From Mycobacterium sp. SMC-2 (GTDB taxonomy: Bacteria > Actinomycetota > Actinomycetes > Mycobacteriales > Mycobacteriaceae): 64,000 bases of DNA. The DNA lies in contig NZ_CP079863.1 of assembly GCF_025263485.1 (NCBI RefSeq), positions 4,092,001-4,156,000 of the forward strand. Direction: 5' to 3'. Positions 1-8,855 of the stretch are shown here, in pieces. The notes under the pieces were generated by a model, which saw only the letters and a program-made list of their open reading frames with translations, was not told the DNA's origin and searched no databases. Numbering within the stretch: the first letter of the stretch is position 1; the number at the start of each line of letters is the position of its first letter. Both the position numbers and the translations under genes were made by a program.

Positions 1-16
1 GGTGGTGATGCTCTGA
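1..16 (+). CDS. 3' end of an upstream gene (partial)
   Basis: A reading frame entering from the left edge ends with a TGA at 14-16, which overlaps the ATG of the next gene (TGATG). Only about four codons (V-V-M-L) are inside the window, so the product cannot be read. In M. tuberculosis the gene before this MBL hydrolase is, from memory, a mycothiol-dependent alcohol/formaldehyde dehydrogenase; that identity is inference from order only. Confidence 0.4.
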
Positions 17-639
17 TGGTGAACATCGAGCGGGTGGTGACCCACGGCACGTTCGAATTGGACGGCGGCAGTTGGGAAGTCGACAACAACATCTGGCTGA
101 TCGGCGACAATTCCAACGTCGTGGTGTTCGACGCCGCCCACGACGCGGCACCGATCGTCGAGGCCGTGGCCGGGCGCCACGTGGTCGCGGTGGTGTGCAC
201 GCACGGCCACAACGACCACGTCACGGTCGCGCCGGAACTGGGCAAGACCCTCGACGCGCCGGTGCTGCTGCATCCGGCCGACGAGGTGCTGTGGCGAATG
301 ACGCATCCCGACAGCGGCTTTCGTTCTTTGTGCGACGGCGAGACGCTGAGCGTGGGTGGGACGGAACTGCGGGCGATGCACACCCCGGGCCACTCCCCCG
401 GATCGGTGTGTTGGTACTCGCACGACCTGGGTGTGGTGTTCAGTGGCGACACCCTGTTCTCCGGCGGCCCAGGCGCGACCGGCCGCTCGTATTCGGATTT
501 CCCGACGATCCTGCAGTCCATCTCCGAGCGGCTGGGCAAGCTACCCGGCGAGACGGTGGTGCACACCGGCCACGGCGACAGCACCACCGTCGGCGACGAA
601 ATCGTCCACTACGAGGAGTGGGTGGCCCGCGGGCATTAA
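16..639 (+). CDS. MBL-fold metallo-hydrolase (Rv2260-like)
   Basis: A 207-residue metallo-beta-lactamase-fold hydrolase. The metal motif THGHNDH lies near residue 62, followed by HTPGHSPGS, the SGDTLF aspartate and a late HTGHGD histidine, which together form the usual binuclear metal site of glyoxalase II-like enzymes. The length fits a single-domain MBL protein and there is no signal peptide. The start overlaps the stop of the upstream gene, so it is probably translationally coupled. Its likely place after a mycothiol-dependent dehydrogenase suggests hydrolysis of a thioester or thiol conjugate, but the substrate is not shown by the sequence. Confidence 0.9.
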   Translation: MVNIERVVTHGTFELDGGSWEVDNNIWLIGDNSNVVVFDAAHDAAPIVEAVAGRHVVAVVCTHGHNDHVTVAPELGKTLDAPVLLHPADEVLWRMTHPDSGFRSLCDGETLSVGGTELRAMHTPGHSPGSVCWYSHDLGVVFSGDTLFSGGPGATGRSYSDFPTILQSISERLGKLPGETVVHTGHGDSTTVGDEIVHYEEWVARGH

Positions 640-690
640 GCGTTCGTCGCGAGACGCCCAGTCACATCCGCCACACCAGTACCTGTTTAC

Positions 691-743
691 GACCACCATG
701 CGGTCGTCGAATTTGATAGCACCGGTGATATCGGATTTGAGAG
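691..743. repeat. Dispersed palindromic intergenic repeat, copy 1
   Basis: A stretch of about 51 bp containing GTCGAATTTGATA and, after a GC-rich centre, TATC and TTTGAG. A diverged second copy lies at 62406-62456 in the same orientation (about 39 of 51 positions identical by eye). The core TGATA...TATC is an imperfect palindrome. It sits between two convergent genes, so it could act as a terminator or be a small dispersed repeat. Confidence 0.5.
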
Positions 744-791
744 TCCCCTATTGGTCCGACTGAGCTTCCTCGCGGCAGGCAGCCCGCCGCC

Positions 792-1538
792 CTACTGCCC
801 CTCGAGGATCCGCCGCTTTTCGGACTCGAACTCCTGCTGAGTCAGCGCCCCGGAATCCCGCAGCGCGGCAAGGGTTTTGAGGCGCTCCAGGCGGATGCCT
901 TCGTCGCTCGGCTCGTGCGCGACAGGCGCAACAGGCGCGACAGGCGCGACAGGAACGACAGGCGCGTGCACGTAGGGGCTCGCCGCCACCGCCACCGCCC
1001 TGCGCCGGGTGCGCCCCAGCCACAACCCGGACAAGATCGCACCGGCGAGTCCCACCACGAACAGGCCGACGAACAACCACACCAAAAAGCCGTAGGAACT
1101 TTTGTGCCCGAAGGCCAGGCGAGGGTTGATGTATCCGTTGACCTGGCCATCCGTGGTTATGTCGTAGTCGCCGCTGACGGGAATCTGAGCCACCCACACC
1201 CGCACGTGCGCGTCATTGTTGACCGTCGTTGTGCTGCCGATGCTTTCGCTCAATGCGGGTTGCGCCACACCCTCGGGCGGCGCGATCGTGACACCGAGCG
1301 GCGGGACCGGCAGGCCGGCGTTGGGACTACCGACCACGACGGTGTGCAGGCTGACGGTGACTTCGCCGGCGGGCAGATACAGGCTGCCCGTTCCCGGGAT
1401 CGGCACCTCGCCGTAGGCGTTGTACTTGTCCAGGAAGAACGCGTTGAGCACCAAAGAGACGATGAAGCCGCCCACCGACACGACCATCAGCACGACGGCG
1501 GCGGCCAGCGAAATCTTCGCCAGCCGTCTGCGGTTCAT
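792..1538 (-). CDS. Membrane protein with C-terminal SHOCT domain
   Basis: A 248-residue protein with an N-terminal membrane segment (about residues 8-34), an extracytoplasmic stretch of about 110 residues, a second membrane segment (about 150-172), an Ala/Pro/Val linker and a C-terminal SHOCT-like helix pair (LKTLAALRDSGALTQQEFESEK). The linker repeats the tripeptide APV, encoded by a 9-bp tandem repeat. The ATG overlaps the TGA of the upstream acyltransferase-like gene (ATGA), so the two are probably co-translated. SHOCT domains are usually oligomerisation modules; the function of this protein is unknown. Confidence 0.8.
   Translation of the reverse strand: MNRRRLAKISLAAAVVLMVVSVGGFIVSLVLNAFFLDKYNAYGEVPIPGTGSLYLPAGEVTVSLHTVVVGSPNAGLPVPPLGVTIAPPEGVAQPALSESIGSTTTVNNDAHVRVWVAQIPVSGDYDITTDGQVNGYINPRLAFGHKSSYGFLVWLFVGLFVVGLAGAILSGLWLGRTRRRAVAVAASPYVHAPVVPVAPVAPVAPVAHEPSDEGIRLERLKTLAALRDSGALTQQEFESEKRRILEGQ
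919..963. repeat. Five-unit 9-bp tandem repeat in coding sequence
   Basis: Five successive 9-nt units resembling gcgacaggc, with single-base variations, encode an A-P-V repeat in the linker before the SHOCT domain. Gain or loss of units keeps the frame, so copy number could vary between strains. Confidence 0.6.
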
Positions 1539-3001
1539 CCAGGCAGTGTGTCACCGCGGGCCGGGCGATGCCAGCGCAACAGCGCAAACCCGAGGACGAC
1601 GAACGCCAGCACCGGCACCCAGTCCCCCAGCCGCTGGTACGGCGTCACGCGCGATCCCAGCGGCACGCTCACCACGGTCACGCCCCGGAATCCCGACGGG
1701 CACCAGGCCAGCCGGTGGCCGCGCGCGTCGAAAGCGGAACTGTCGCCGGACAGTCCTGCATGCACGGCCGGGCGGCCCGCTTCGACGGCGCGCACCGCGG
1801 GCTGCGCGGCCAACTGCGGCTGCGCCCAACTGCCCTGGAACGACGACGTGGAACTCTGATACACCAACAGCTCCGCACCGAGCTGCGCCTCCCGCCGCGC
1901 CAGGTCGGAGAACAGGACCTCGTAGCTGACCAACGGGCCGATGGGCAGGGCGTCGGCGTGCAACACGACGGGCCCGGTTCCGCGTTGCCGGTCCTCGGCG
2001 GCGGCCCGGCTGTGGCGGGTGATCCAGCCGAAAAGCGGTCGCAGCGGGACATATTCGCCGAACGGCACCAGCCGGGTCTTCCGGTAGCTGCCCAACGATC
2101 CGCCAGGGCCCACGAGCACCGCGGACTTGGAGATCCCGCCGCCGGGCGCGGGCGCGTCGACGTTCACCAGCAGGTCAGCGCCCGCCCGCCGGGCCAGGTC
2201 GGCGAGGCGCGCCAACACCTCCGGATGGCTGGGGAGATCGGATCCCACGCTGCTTTCCCCCCAGACCACCAGGCCGGGCCGCTGCCCGGCGAGCGAAGCG
2301 GTGAGCTCCTCGCTGGCGGCCTGGCGCGCGCCGGAATCGGCGATGTCGCCGGGCTGCACCAGCGCCACGCGCACCGTGGGACCGCCGGCCGGCGAGGGCC
2401 CCAGCACATACCAGGCCGGGCCGACCGCCGCGCACGCCACGAAAACCACCAGCGCGCCCACCCTCCGGTGCACGATCACGCCGACCAGCGCGGTATTGGC
2501 CGCCACCAGAAGGAAACTCGTCAGCCACACCCCGCCCAGCGACGCCGACGCCAGTGTGACGGGCTGGCCGGACTGCGACGCGCCCAGCGACGCCCACGGA
2601 CCACCCAGCGGCGGCCACGATCGCACGACCTCCGCCGCCACCCACGCGCTGGGCAACACCACCGCAGCGGCCGCCGTCCGCCCGATCCCGACGGGCCCGG
2701 ACAGCAACCGATGCGCCAACCACCCCCACGGCAGCCACAGCGCACCGAGGCCGGCGGCCAGCACCACCAGCAGCGGGCCAACGAAAGGCGCCAGCCAGTA
2801 CTGGGTGGCCAGCACGAACCCGGCGACGCCGAGCCCGGCCCGCACGGACGCCACCGCACCGGAAGGCGCGGCCCGCACCACCAACAGCAGCGGGACCAGG
2901 CCGAACCAGGCCAGCCACCACCACGACGGCGCGGGAAACGCCAGTGCGGGGAGCGCACCGACGACCAGCGCCACTAGCCAACCGGGAATCCGTCGCGGCA
3001 T
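1535..3001 (-). CDS. Apolipoprotein N-acyltransferase-like protein with Cys-to-Ser catalytic change
   Basis: A 488-residue polytopic protein: an N-terminal bundle of hydrophobic helices (about residues 1-190), then a nitrilase-type domain. Lnt landmarks are present: the glutamate in VVWGES, the lysine in [13 protein letters not shown] and its following glutamate. The residue that should be the acyl-accepting cysteine (ICYE in canonical Lnt) is serine 359, in VSYE (codon 1925-1927). I chose the ATG at 3001 because the first membrane helix starts there; the longer frame upstream runs antisense to the neighbouring SDR. From memory, the M. tuberculosis counterpart is split as Rv2262c/Rv2261c and the main Lnt is elsewhere. 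The Ser substitution makes ordinary N-acylation unlikely. Confidence 0.85.
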   Translation of the reverse strand: MPRRIPGWLVALVVGALPALAFPAPSWWWLAWFGLVPLLLVVRAAPSGAVASVRAGLGVAGFVLATQYWLAPFVGPLLVVLAAGLGALWLPWGWLAHRLLSGPVGIGRTAAAAVVLPSAWVAAEVVRSWPPLGGPWASLGASQSGQPVTLASASLGGVWLTSFLLVAANTALVGVIVHRRVGALVVFVACAAVGPAWYVLGPSPAGGPTVRVALVQPGDIADSGARQAASEELTASLAGQRPGLVVWGESSVGSDLPSHPEVLARLADLARRAGADLLVNVDAPAPGGGISKSAVLVGPGGSLGSYRKTRLVPFGEYVPLRPLFGWITRHSRAAAEDRQRGTGPVVLHADALPIGPLVSYEVLFSDLARREAQLGAELLVYQSSTSSFQGSWAQPQLAAQPAVRAVEAGRPAVHAGLSGDSSAFDARGHRLAWCPSGFRGVTVVSVPLGSRVTPYQRLGDWVPVLAFVVLGFALLRWHRPARGDTLPG

Positions 3002-3040
3002 GCTGACCAGAATGCCGCCCGACCCGAAGGAGCGATACGC

Positions 3041-3997
3041 ATGGCCAACGATCTCGTCGCCACGGTGCCCGACCTGTCGGGCAAGCTGGCGATCGTCACC
3101 GGCGCCAACAGCGGCCTGGGCTTCGGCCTGGCCCGGCGCCTCGCGGCCGCCGGCGCCGACGTCGTCATGGCGATCCGCAATCACGCCAAAGGGGAAAAGG
3201 CGATCGAGGAAATCCGCAAGACGGTGCCCGACGCCAAGCTGACGATCAGGTCGCTGGACCTGTCGTCGCTGGCCGCCGTGGCCGCGCTGGGCGAACAACT
3301 CAACGCCGAGGGCCGCCCGATCGACATCCTGATCGACAACGCCGGCGTCATGACCCCGCCGGAACGCGACACCACCGCCGACGGTTTCGAATTGCAGTTC
3401 GGCAGTAACCATCTCGGACACTTCGCCCTGACCGGGCACCTACTGCCGCTGCTGCGCGCGGCCGGCAAAGCGCGCGTCGTCTCGCTGAGCAGCGTGGCGG
3501 CCCGCCAGAGCGGCAAGATCCATTTCGACGACCCCAATTTCGAGAAGTCCTACGCGGCGATGTCGGCGTATGGCCAGTCGAAGCTGGCGGTGTTGATGTT
3601 CGCCCTCGAACTGGACCGGCGCAGCCGCGCGGCCGGCTGGGGCGTCATGTCCAACGCCGCGCACCCCGGCCTGACCAAGACCAACCTGCAGATCGCCGGG
3701 CCCTCGCACGGCCGCGAGAAGCCGGCGCTGATGGAGCGGTTGTACAAGGCATCCTGGCGTTTCACGCCGTTTCTGTGGCAGGAGATCGACGAAGGGATCT
3801 TGCCGGCGCTGTACGCGGCCGCCGCGCCGCACGCCGAGGGCGGCGCGTTCTACGGGCCCCGGGGCTTCCTCGAACTGGCCGGCGGCGGGGTGCGGCTGGC
3901 CAAGGTGCCCGATCCGGCCCGCAACCAGGCTGACTGCCAACGACTTTGGGAGCTGTCCGAGCAGCTCACCGGCGTCAGCTACCCGAAGCCGGGCTGA
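3041..3997 (+). CDS. Short-chain dehydrogenase/reductase (Rv2263-like)
   Basis: A 318-residue classical SDR. It has the nucleotide-binding [10 protein letters not shown] near residue 20, the NNAG-equivalent DNAGV, a catalytic serine in SLSSVAA and the YGQSK active-site Tyr/Lys. The length and the late substrate segment resemble the retinol-dehydrogenase-like SDRs common in mycobacteria. AAGGAG lies 8 nt before the ATG. It is divergent from the Lnt-like gene, with only 39 bp between the starts. The substrate is unknown; a lipid alcohol or ketone is plausible from the neighbouring CYP124. Confidence 0.9.
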   Translation: MANDLVATVPDLSGKLAIVTGANSGLGFGLARRLAAAGADVVMAIRNHAKGEKAIEEIRKTVPDAKLTIRSLDLSSLAAVAALGEQLNAEGRPIDILIDNAGVMTPPERDTTADGFELQFGSNHLGHFALTGHLLPLLRAAGKARVVSLSSVAARQSGKIHFDDPNFEKSYAAMSAYGQSKLAVLMFALELDRRSRAAGWGVMSNAAHPGLTKTNLQIAGPSHGREKPALMERLYKASWRFTPFLWQEIDEGILPALYAAAAPHAEGGAFYGPRGFLELAGGGVRLAKVPDPARNQADCQRLWELSEQLTGVSYPKPG

Positions 3998-4001
3998 CGA
4001 C

Positions 4002-4007
4002 TATCGT
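4002..4007 (+). promoter_or_regulatory. -10 element for a leaderless start (TATCGT)
   Basis: TATCGT ends 6 nt before the ATG at 4014. This is the spacing that places the transcription start at the A of the start codon. No Shine-Dalgarno is present. Confidence 0.55.
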
Positions 4008-4013
4008 TGGCAC

Positions 4014-5111
4014 ATGCGGCCTGAGCCCCGGATGCCCGAATCGAGCGTTGTGGTTCGGCCCGAGCCCGTTTACACCCAGTCCTCCCGACTACAGGCCGCC
4101 GGGTTGGCGCCGGCCATCGCGTTGTTCGAGCGCGCCGCCGAGCGGGTGGCGCTGCCCAAGCCGCCGCAGCCCATCGTGATCGCCGACTATGGCGCCGCCA
4201 ACGGGCACAATTCGCTCAAGCCGATGTCGGCGGCCATCGCGGTGCTGCGTCGCCGCACCCGTCACGACCACGCAATCCTGGTGGCGCACACCGATATTCC
4301 GGACAACGACTTCTCGGCGCTGTTTCACACCCTGGAAGACGACCCGGAGAGTTACCTGCACCTGGACACGGCGACATTCACGTCCTCGATCGGCCGCTCG
4401 TTCTACGACCAGATCGTGCCGTCCAAGACCGTCACCCTCGGCTGGTCGTCGTGGGCGACGCACTGGCTGAGCGCGATCCCCGGCGAGGTGCACGACCACG
4501 TGCACGTCGCCTACAGCAGCGACGACGCGGCGCGCGCGGCGTACGCCCAGCAGGCGGCCCTGGACTGGCACAACTTCGTCGCGTTCCGCGGCCGCGAATT
4601 GGCGCCCGACGGGCGGCTGGTGGTGATGACGATCGCCCTCGACGAGGACGGCACCGCGGGGTTCTCGACACTGGTCGGCGCGATCGTCGCGGGGCTGCGG
4701 GAGCACGTGCGCGACGGCCTGCTGAGCCAGGACGAGGAGCGGCGCATGACCATTCCCACCTTTGCCCGCGGCGAGAAGGACTTTCGCGCCCCGTTCGCGC
4801 CGAGCGGACGGTTCGAGGGCCTGACGATCGACCATCTCGAGATGTTCAACGCCGAGGACCGCTTCTGGGCCCGATTCCTGGCGGACCGCGACGCCGAGGC
4901 GTTCGGCGCGCAGTGGGCGGCCTTCGCCCGCGCGGCGCTGTTCCCCGCCCTGGTGCGCGGGCTGGACGGCGGCGTCCACGACGGCCGGGCCGCGGAATTC
5001 GCCGACCGCCTAGAGCGCGCGGTCGCGGCGCAGCTGTCAAGCGCACCCGAGCCGATGCGCATCCCGCTGGCATTGATCGAGCTCGTCAAGCGCGAACGAT
5101 CCGGTTCATGA
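4014..5111 (+). CDS. SABATH-like SAM-dependent carboxyl methyltransferase
   Basis: A 365-residue methyltransferase. The SAM-binding motif IADYGAANGHNSL (about residues 55-67) and the later SSWATHWLS match the pattern of SABATH enzymes, which are plant-type carboxylate methyltransferases also found in some actinobacteria. Those enzymes methylate small carboxylic acids with SAM; the substrate here is not predictable. A -10 hexamer 6 nt upstream supports the ATG at 4014, but an ATG six codons later (MPESS) is possible. It follows the SDR in the same direction with a 16-bp gap, yet appears to have its own promoter. Confidence 0.8.
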   Translation: MRPEPRMPESSVVVRPEPVYTQSSRLQAAGLAPAIALFERAAERVALPKPPQPIVIADYGAANGHNSLKPMSAAIAVLRRRTRHDHAILVAHTDIPDNDFSALFHTLEDDPESYLHLDTATFTSSIGRSFYDQIVPSKTVTLGWSSWATHWLSAIPGEVHDHVHVAYSSDDAARAAYAQQAALDWHNFVAFRGRELAPDGRLVVMTIALDEDGTAGFSTLVGAIVAGLREHVRDGLLSQDEERRMTIPTFARGEKDFRAPFAPSGRFEGLTIDHLEMFNAEDRFWARFLADRDAEAFGAQWAAFARAALFPALVRGLDGGVHDGRAAEFADRLERAVAAQLSSAPEPMRIPLALIELVKRERSGS

Positions 5112-5138
5112 GAGTTTCGACACAACGCGCGAGCGGGT

Positions 5139-5177
5139 AACCCCCTGAAGATCGCGACCTGCGATTTCGAGGGGGTT
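5139..5177 (+). promoter_or_regulatory. Hairpin burying the Shine-Dalgarno of the next gene
   Basis: AACCCCCTGAAGATCGC can pair with GCGATTTCGAGGGGGTT across a 5-nt loop, giving a stem of about 17 bp with one G-G mismatch and one G-U wobble. The 3' arm contains AGGGGG (5170-5175), the likely ribosome-binding site of the gene starting at 5184. It could be an intrinsic terminator for the methyltransferase gene, a translational switch, or both. Confidence 0.6.
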
Positions 5178-5183
5178 TGCTGA

Positions 5184-5546
5184 ATGAGCGTGCAGGACGA
5201 TAAGTCGGCCGGCCAGGACACCGATCAAAAGCTGACCGAAAAGCCGGAGCCGGACGAAAGCGACAAGAAGAAGGCCGCCGAGATGATGGAGGCCTACAAA
5301 GAAAAGCCCACCATCGTGTTGCCCGGCACCGGGGGGAGCGTTTCGGGCACCGCGGTCAACGGGTGGTTGGACGAGGACGGCAATCCGAGGCACGAAAAGG
5401 CCGCGGGTGCCGACTCCGACGGTCAGGCGAAGGCCGACGATTCCCGCGACGAGGAAGCGTTGCGGGACCAGATCGAGAAGGACAAGGCCCTCAACGAGCA
5501 ACTCAAAGAGGCCGCGACCGCGGAGAACAAGGGCGAAAAGAGTTGA
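5184..5546 (+). CDS. Small highly charged, probably disordered protein
   Basis: A 120-residue hydrophilic protein rich in Lys, Asp and Glu. It has a short hydrophobic centre (PTIVLPGTGGSVSGTAVNGW) that carries most of its non-polar residues, and a predicted helical, charged C-terminus. There is no signal peptide or membrane segment. AGGGGG lies 8 nt before the ATG, inside the 3' arm of a strong hairpin. I do not recognise the family. The central motif looks like a short conserved peptide in an otherwise disordered chain, as in small nucleoid- or stress-associated proteins, but this is only a description. Confidence 0.7.
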   Translation: MSVQDDKSAGQDTDQKLTEKPEPDESDKKKAAEMMEAYKEKPTIVLPGTGGSVSGTAVNGWLDEDGNPRHEKAAGADSDGQAKADDSRDEEALRDQIEKDKALNEQLKEAATAENKGEKS

Positions 5547-5547
5547 G

Positions 5548-7200
5548 CTATCGGGTCGTTCCCAGCTGGGGGGCCAATTGGGGGATGCCGCTGATGCCCA
5601 AGTCGCCCCCGATTCCTTGAATGATCTGATTGACCCGGTCCAGCCCCGGGATGGGTTCGTTGAGGCCGGGCACCGGCGGAATGGGGGGTATCTCCGGGAT
5701 CCGCGGGATCGCCGGATGGGGCGCGGCCGCCAGCGGCGGCGCCTGCTGCGGTTTGGCTGACGGCGCGCTGGTCGACGGCGTCTCGGTGGTGGCGGGCGGG
5801 TTGGTATCAGTCGTCGACGGCGCGGGAGCCTCTCCGGTGGGCGGCTGCGCGGTCGCGGTGTTGGCGGGCAGAGCGGGGACCGGTCTGCTGGTCACGCCGG
5901 GCGCCGGCGTCGTCGCCGATTTGTCCGCCGAAGTCAGGCCGATCATGACCGCAGTCCCCACCAGCGCCATCGCCGCCGCCGCACCGACGATCGCCGCCAG
6001 CACCGGCAACCGAAACAGGCGGCCTTTGCGCTTGGCGGGCTCCGCCTCTTGTTTGGCGGCGGGCGTCGCCCGCGATTGCTGGCCGGTCCGCGACCAGGCC
6101 TGCGCCGCCCGGGCCGTCGCCGTGGCGAGCGCGGCGGGCGCCGACGCCGTGGCCACGTCCTCGCCGGGACCGTGCGCCGCGCGCAGCGCCGCCCCGGTGG
6201 CCGCCGTCAGTTGCGGGCGCGGCGTAGTGATGACCGGGACGCGGAAGTACTGCGAGAGCGCGGTGGTGATCGCCGGGATGTTCGCCCCGCCGCCGGCGGA
6301 GACGACCGCGACCAGATCATGAATCCCGTTGCGCGCCAATGCGTTTTCCAGCACCGCCACGAATCTGTCCAGCGGTGTGCGGATCGCCTCGTCGAGCTCG
6401 TCGCGGGTGACCCGCACCTCACCCGTCAGCCCGTCGGTCAGCGTGGTCGCCGCGCTCGACGACAGCGCTTCCTTGGCGCCTCGGCATGCGGTCCGCAGCC
6501 GGCTCAGCGAGCCGATCGCCACGGTGCCCGACGGGTCGAAGGAAGCGGTGCTCGGCATGTTGGAGACGACGGCGCTCAGCAGGGCCTGGTCGATCAGGTC
6601 GCCGGAGAAGTCGCGCAGCCGCACGGTCGGGGCCAGCGCCTGGTAGTCGCCGTCGGCGCGCATGAAGGTGATGCTGGTGCCGCTGCCGCCGAAGTCGCAG
6701 ACCGCCACCGTGCCCGTGGACGGCATGCCGGGGTCGGTCCGCACGGCGAACAGCGTGGCCGCGGCGTCGGGAATCAGCAGCAGGGGCCGCGCCCGGTTGG
6801 ACCATTCGGCCACCGAGCTCAGCGCGGTGCCGACCGCGTCGGCGGTCATGGACGCCCAGTGGGCGGGATAGGTCACGGCGACGCTCTGCGGCATGGCCCG
6901 CCCGCCGGTGACGGCGTAGGCCAGCGCGCGCATGGCGTCGGCGATCAGTGTCTCGCCGCGGTGCACCGAGCCGTCGGCCGCCACGATTCCCCGCGGGTCG
7001 GAGACCCGATTCACGAACCCTGTCATCACCAGGCCGGGCTGGTTCAGCCGCGGGTTCTCGGCGGGGATGCCGACCTCCGGCGCGCGCTCGGGGTAGAGCG
7101 TCAAGACCGGCTTGCGGGTGATGGCCCGGCCGGCGGCGACCGCCGCCAGGTTGGTGGCCCCGATCGACAGGCCCAGCGCGGTCCCAGCTCCATCGGCCAT
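5548..7200 (-). CDS. Hsp70/actin-like ATPase-fold protein with Pro-rich tail (Rv2264c-like)
   Basis: A 550-residue protein. Residues 8-340 have an actin/Hsp70-type fold: an N-terminal LGLSIGATN phosphate loop, DFGGSGTS at 169-176 and the adenosine motif VSAGGGANIPAI at 300-311. A membrane helix follows at about 399-422, then an extracytoplasmic Pro/Ala/Thr-rich tail of about 130 residues. I start at the ATG at 7200 rather than the TTG five codons upstream because the Hsp70 N-terminus begins there. The combination of a cytosolic chaperone-like domain and an exported proline-rich tail suggests an envelope role. It converges on the small charged gene, with stops 1 bp apart. Confidence 0.85.
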   Translation of the reverse strand: MADGAGTALGLSIGATNLAAVAAGRAITRKPVLTLYPERAPEVGIPAENPRLNQPGLVMTGFVNRVSDPRGIVAADGSVHRGETLIADAMRALAYAVTGGRAMPQSVAVTYPAHWASMTADAVGTALSSVAEWSNRARPLLLIPDAAATLFAVRTDPGMPSTGTVAVCDFGGSGTSITFMRADGDYQALAPTVRLRDFSGDLIDQALLSAVVSNMPSTASFDPSGTVAIGSLSRLRTACRGAKEALSSSAATTLTDGLTGEVRVTRDELDEAIRTPLDRFVAVLENALARNGIHDLVAVVSAGGGANIPAITTALSQYFRVPVITTPRPQLTAATGAALRAAHGPGEDVATASAPAALATATARAAQAWSRTGQQSRATPAAKQEAEPAKRKGRLFRLPVLAAIVGAAAAMALVGTAVMIGLTSADKSATTPAPGVTSRPVPALPANTATAQPPTGEAPAPSTTDTNPPATTETPSTSAPSAKPQQAPPLAAAPHPAIPRIPEIPPIPPVPGLNEPIPGLDRVNQIIQGIGGDLGISGIPQLAPQLGTTR

Positions 7201-7304
7201 TTGTCCCAACCCCAACTTCAGCGACTCGCAACCGGCTAGCCGTTATTGTGCCGCCGAAACCTGTACCGCGTCTCAGCGCAACCTAGGTGCCGGCTGTGTG
7301 CCCG

Positions 7305-8390
7305 TCAGCGAATGTTGCCCGCCCCGGCGATCAGCGGCAGGTCGAGCGGCGTGACCCAGCCCGGCCGCAGGTCGTTGACGGCCGGCACGGCGTTGAGCGC
7401 CCGCATCCCGGTGGCCAGGCAGCCGGCCGTGGCCGCGTCCCGGCCGGAGCCGTCGGTGAACCGGAACGCGGTTTCCTGGAAGACGCTCGGCGTGCCCTCG
7501 ATGTCGACCCGGTAGACGTCGTTGTCGTGGCCGGACGGCCAGTCGGGGGCGGCGTCCAGCCCGATGCGGTTGACGTGCTCGAGCTGAATCCTGGTGTCGC
7601 CCTTATAGATTCCGTTGATGGTGAACCGGACCGCGGCGACGTGCCCCGGCTTGATGACGCCCTTGACGGTGTTGCGTTCGGTGGGCGTCACCCACTTGTC
7701 CCAGGTGGTGGTGATCTCGTCGAGCATGATGCCGGCCGCATGGGCGATCATGGGGACGGTGGCCCCCCACGCGAAGATCAGCATGTTGGAGTCTTCCAGC
7801 ATCGGGCTGTATTCGGGCTCGCGGCCGATGCCCATCTCGACCTCGTAGTCGCCCTCGTAGTTGGTGTAGTCGAGCAGTTCGGAGGCGCGCACCCGGCGCA
7901 CCTCCGAGCACAGGCCCATCAGCGTCATCGGGAACAGGTCGTTGGCGAACCCGGGGTCGATGCCGGTGGTGAAGCAGGACGACTGCCCCAGCTCGCAGGC
8001 TTCGGTGATCGGCGCGATCCACTGCGGCGGGTTGAGGTGCATGGTCGGCCAGACCCACGGGGTCATCGCCGTCGAGCACACGTCGATGCCGGCCCGCAGG
8101 AAGCGGGTGATCAGCGCGATGTTGTCCTTGGCGTGCATCGCCGTGGGGCCGTAGTGCACCAGCGCGTCGGGCTTCAGCGCGATCAGGGCGTCGACGTCGT
8201 TGGTGGCGATGATGCCCGTCGGCTCGGGCAGCCCGCAGATGTCGCCGACGTCGCGCCCGACCTTGTCGGGGTTGCTGACGCCGACCCCCACCAACTCGAA
8301 CAGCGGATGCTTGACGATCTCGGCGATCACCATCTTGCCGACGAAGCCGGTGCCCCAGACCACCACACGTTTTGAGCCGTGTCCCGACAT
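7305..8390 (-). CDS. NAD(P)H-dependent dehydrogenase, dihydrodipicolinate reductase-like
   Basis: A 361-residue protein with an N-terminal Rossmann fold (VVVWGTGFVGKMV, residues about 8-20), a DapB-like second segment (DALVHYGPT) and a long C-terminal domain (DNDVYRVDIEGTPSVFQ) typical of the actinobacterial amine dehydrogenase/2,4-diaminopentanoate dehydrogenase-like family. It is longer than true DapB and lacks its lysine-pathway context, so a role in lysine synthesis is unlikely. The ATG at 8390 follows AAGG at 5-nt spacing; a GTG two codons upstream is possible. Confidence 0.8.
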   Translation of the reverse strand: MSGHGSKRVVVWGTGFVGKMVIAEIVKHPLFELVGVGVSNPDKVGRDVGDICGLPEPTGIIATNDVDALIALKPDALVHYGPTAMHAKDNIALITRFLRAGIDVCSTAMTPWVWPTMHLNPPQWIAPITEACELGQSSCFTTGIDPGFANDLFPMTLMGLCSEVRRVRASELLDYTNYEGDYEVEMGIGREPEYSPMLEDSNMLIFAWGATVPMIAHAAGIMLDEITTTWDKWVTPTERNTVKGVIKPGHVAAVRFTINGIYKGDTRIQLEHVNRIGLDAAPDWPSGHDNDVYRVDIEGTPSVFQETAFRFTDGSGRDAATAGCLATGMRALNAVPAVNDLRPGWVTPLDLPLIAGAGNIR

Positions 8391-8486
8391 ACTCACCTTC
8401 CCGTGCCAGCCCCCCGTGGACTCACATTAGAGCGGCTCGGCTTCGTCTGGGCGGAAAGCTTCCGTAGCACCGCGCGTGGTGACACG

Positions 8487-8828
8487 ATGCAAATCATGAC
8501 CAAGCATGTGCGCGGGCTCTCGATCCTGTTCGCCCTCGGCGTCGGGGCCGCACCCGGTGTGGCCCACGCGATCCCCCAGATGCCCCAAGCCCGCTACGAG
8601 GTGACCGGCGCCGGCGTCGCGCAGTACATCTCGTACCAGACCGACGCCGGCCAGCTGCACCAGGTAAACGCGCCGCTGCCGTGGTCGACGGAGTTCACCG
8701 CCTTCGGCGGTCAGGTGTTCGTCATCAGCGCCCAGGGGGTTGGCCCCATCCGGTGCCAGATCCTGCTGGATGGCAACGTGGTCGCCGATGCGCAGTCGGC
8801 CGGCGGCAGGACCGTCTGTGCGCACTAA
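8487..8828 (+). CDS. Secreted MmpS-like protein
   Basis: A 113-residue protein with a cleavable-looking signal peptide (hydrophobic core LSILFALGVGAA, then AHA before IPQMP). It is followed by a beta-rich domain (YEVTGAGVAQYISYQTDAG, then PIRCQILLDGNVV) resembling the C-terminal domain of MmpS proteins. Two cysteines, in IRCQI and TVCAH, could form a disulfide. MmpS proteins normally partner with MmpL transporters, but none is adjacent here. The ATG at 8496 is an alternative start. It lies 27 bp upstream of cyp124. Confidence 0.75.
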   Translation: MQIMTKHVRGLSILFALGVGAAPGVAHAIPQMPQARYEVTGAGVAQYISYQTDAGQLHQVNAPLPWSTEFTAFGGQVFVISAQGVGPIRCQILLDGNVVADAQSAGGRTVCAH

Positions 8829-8855
8829 CAATTCACGCTTCCCAGGAGGTCCTCG

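Noticed and set aside
3002-3439. N-terminal extension of the Lnt-like gene
   Set aside because: The extension would be antisense to the SDR gene and lies before the first membrane helix; the ATG at 3001 fits the family.
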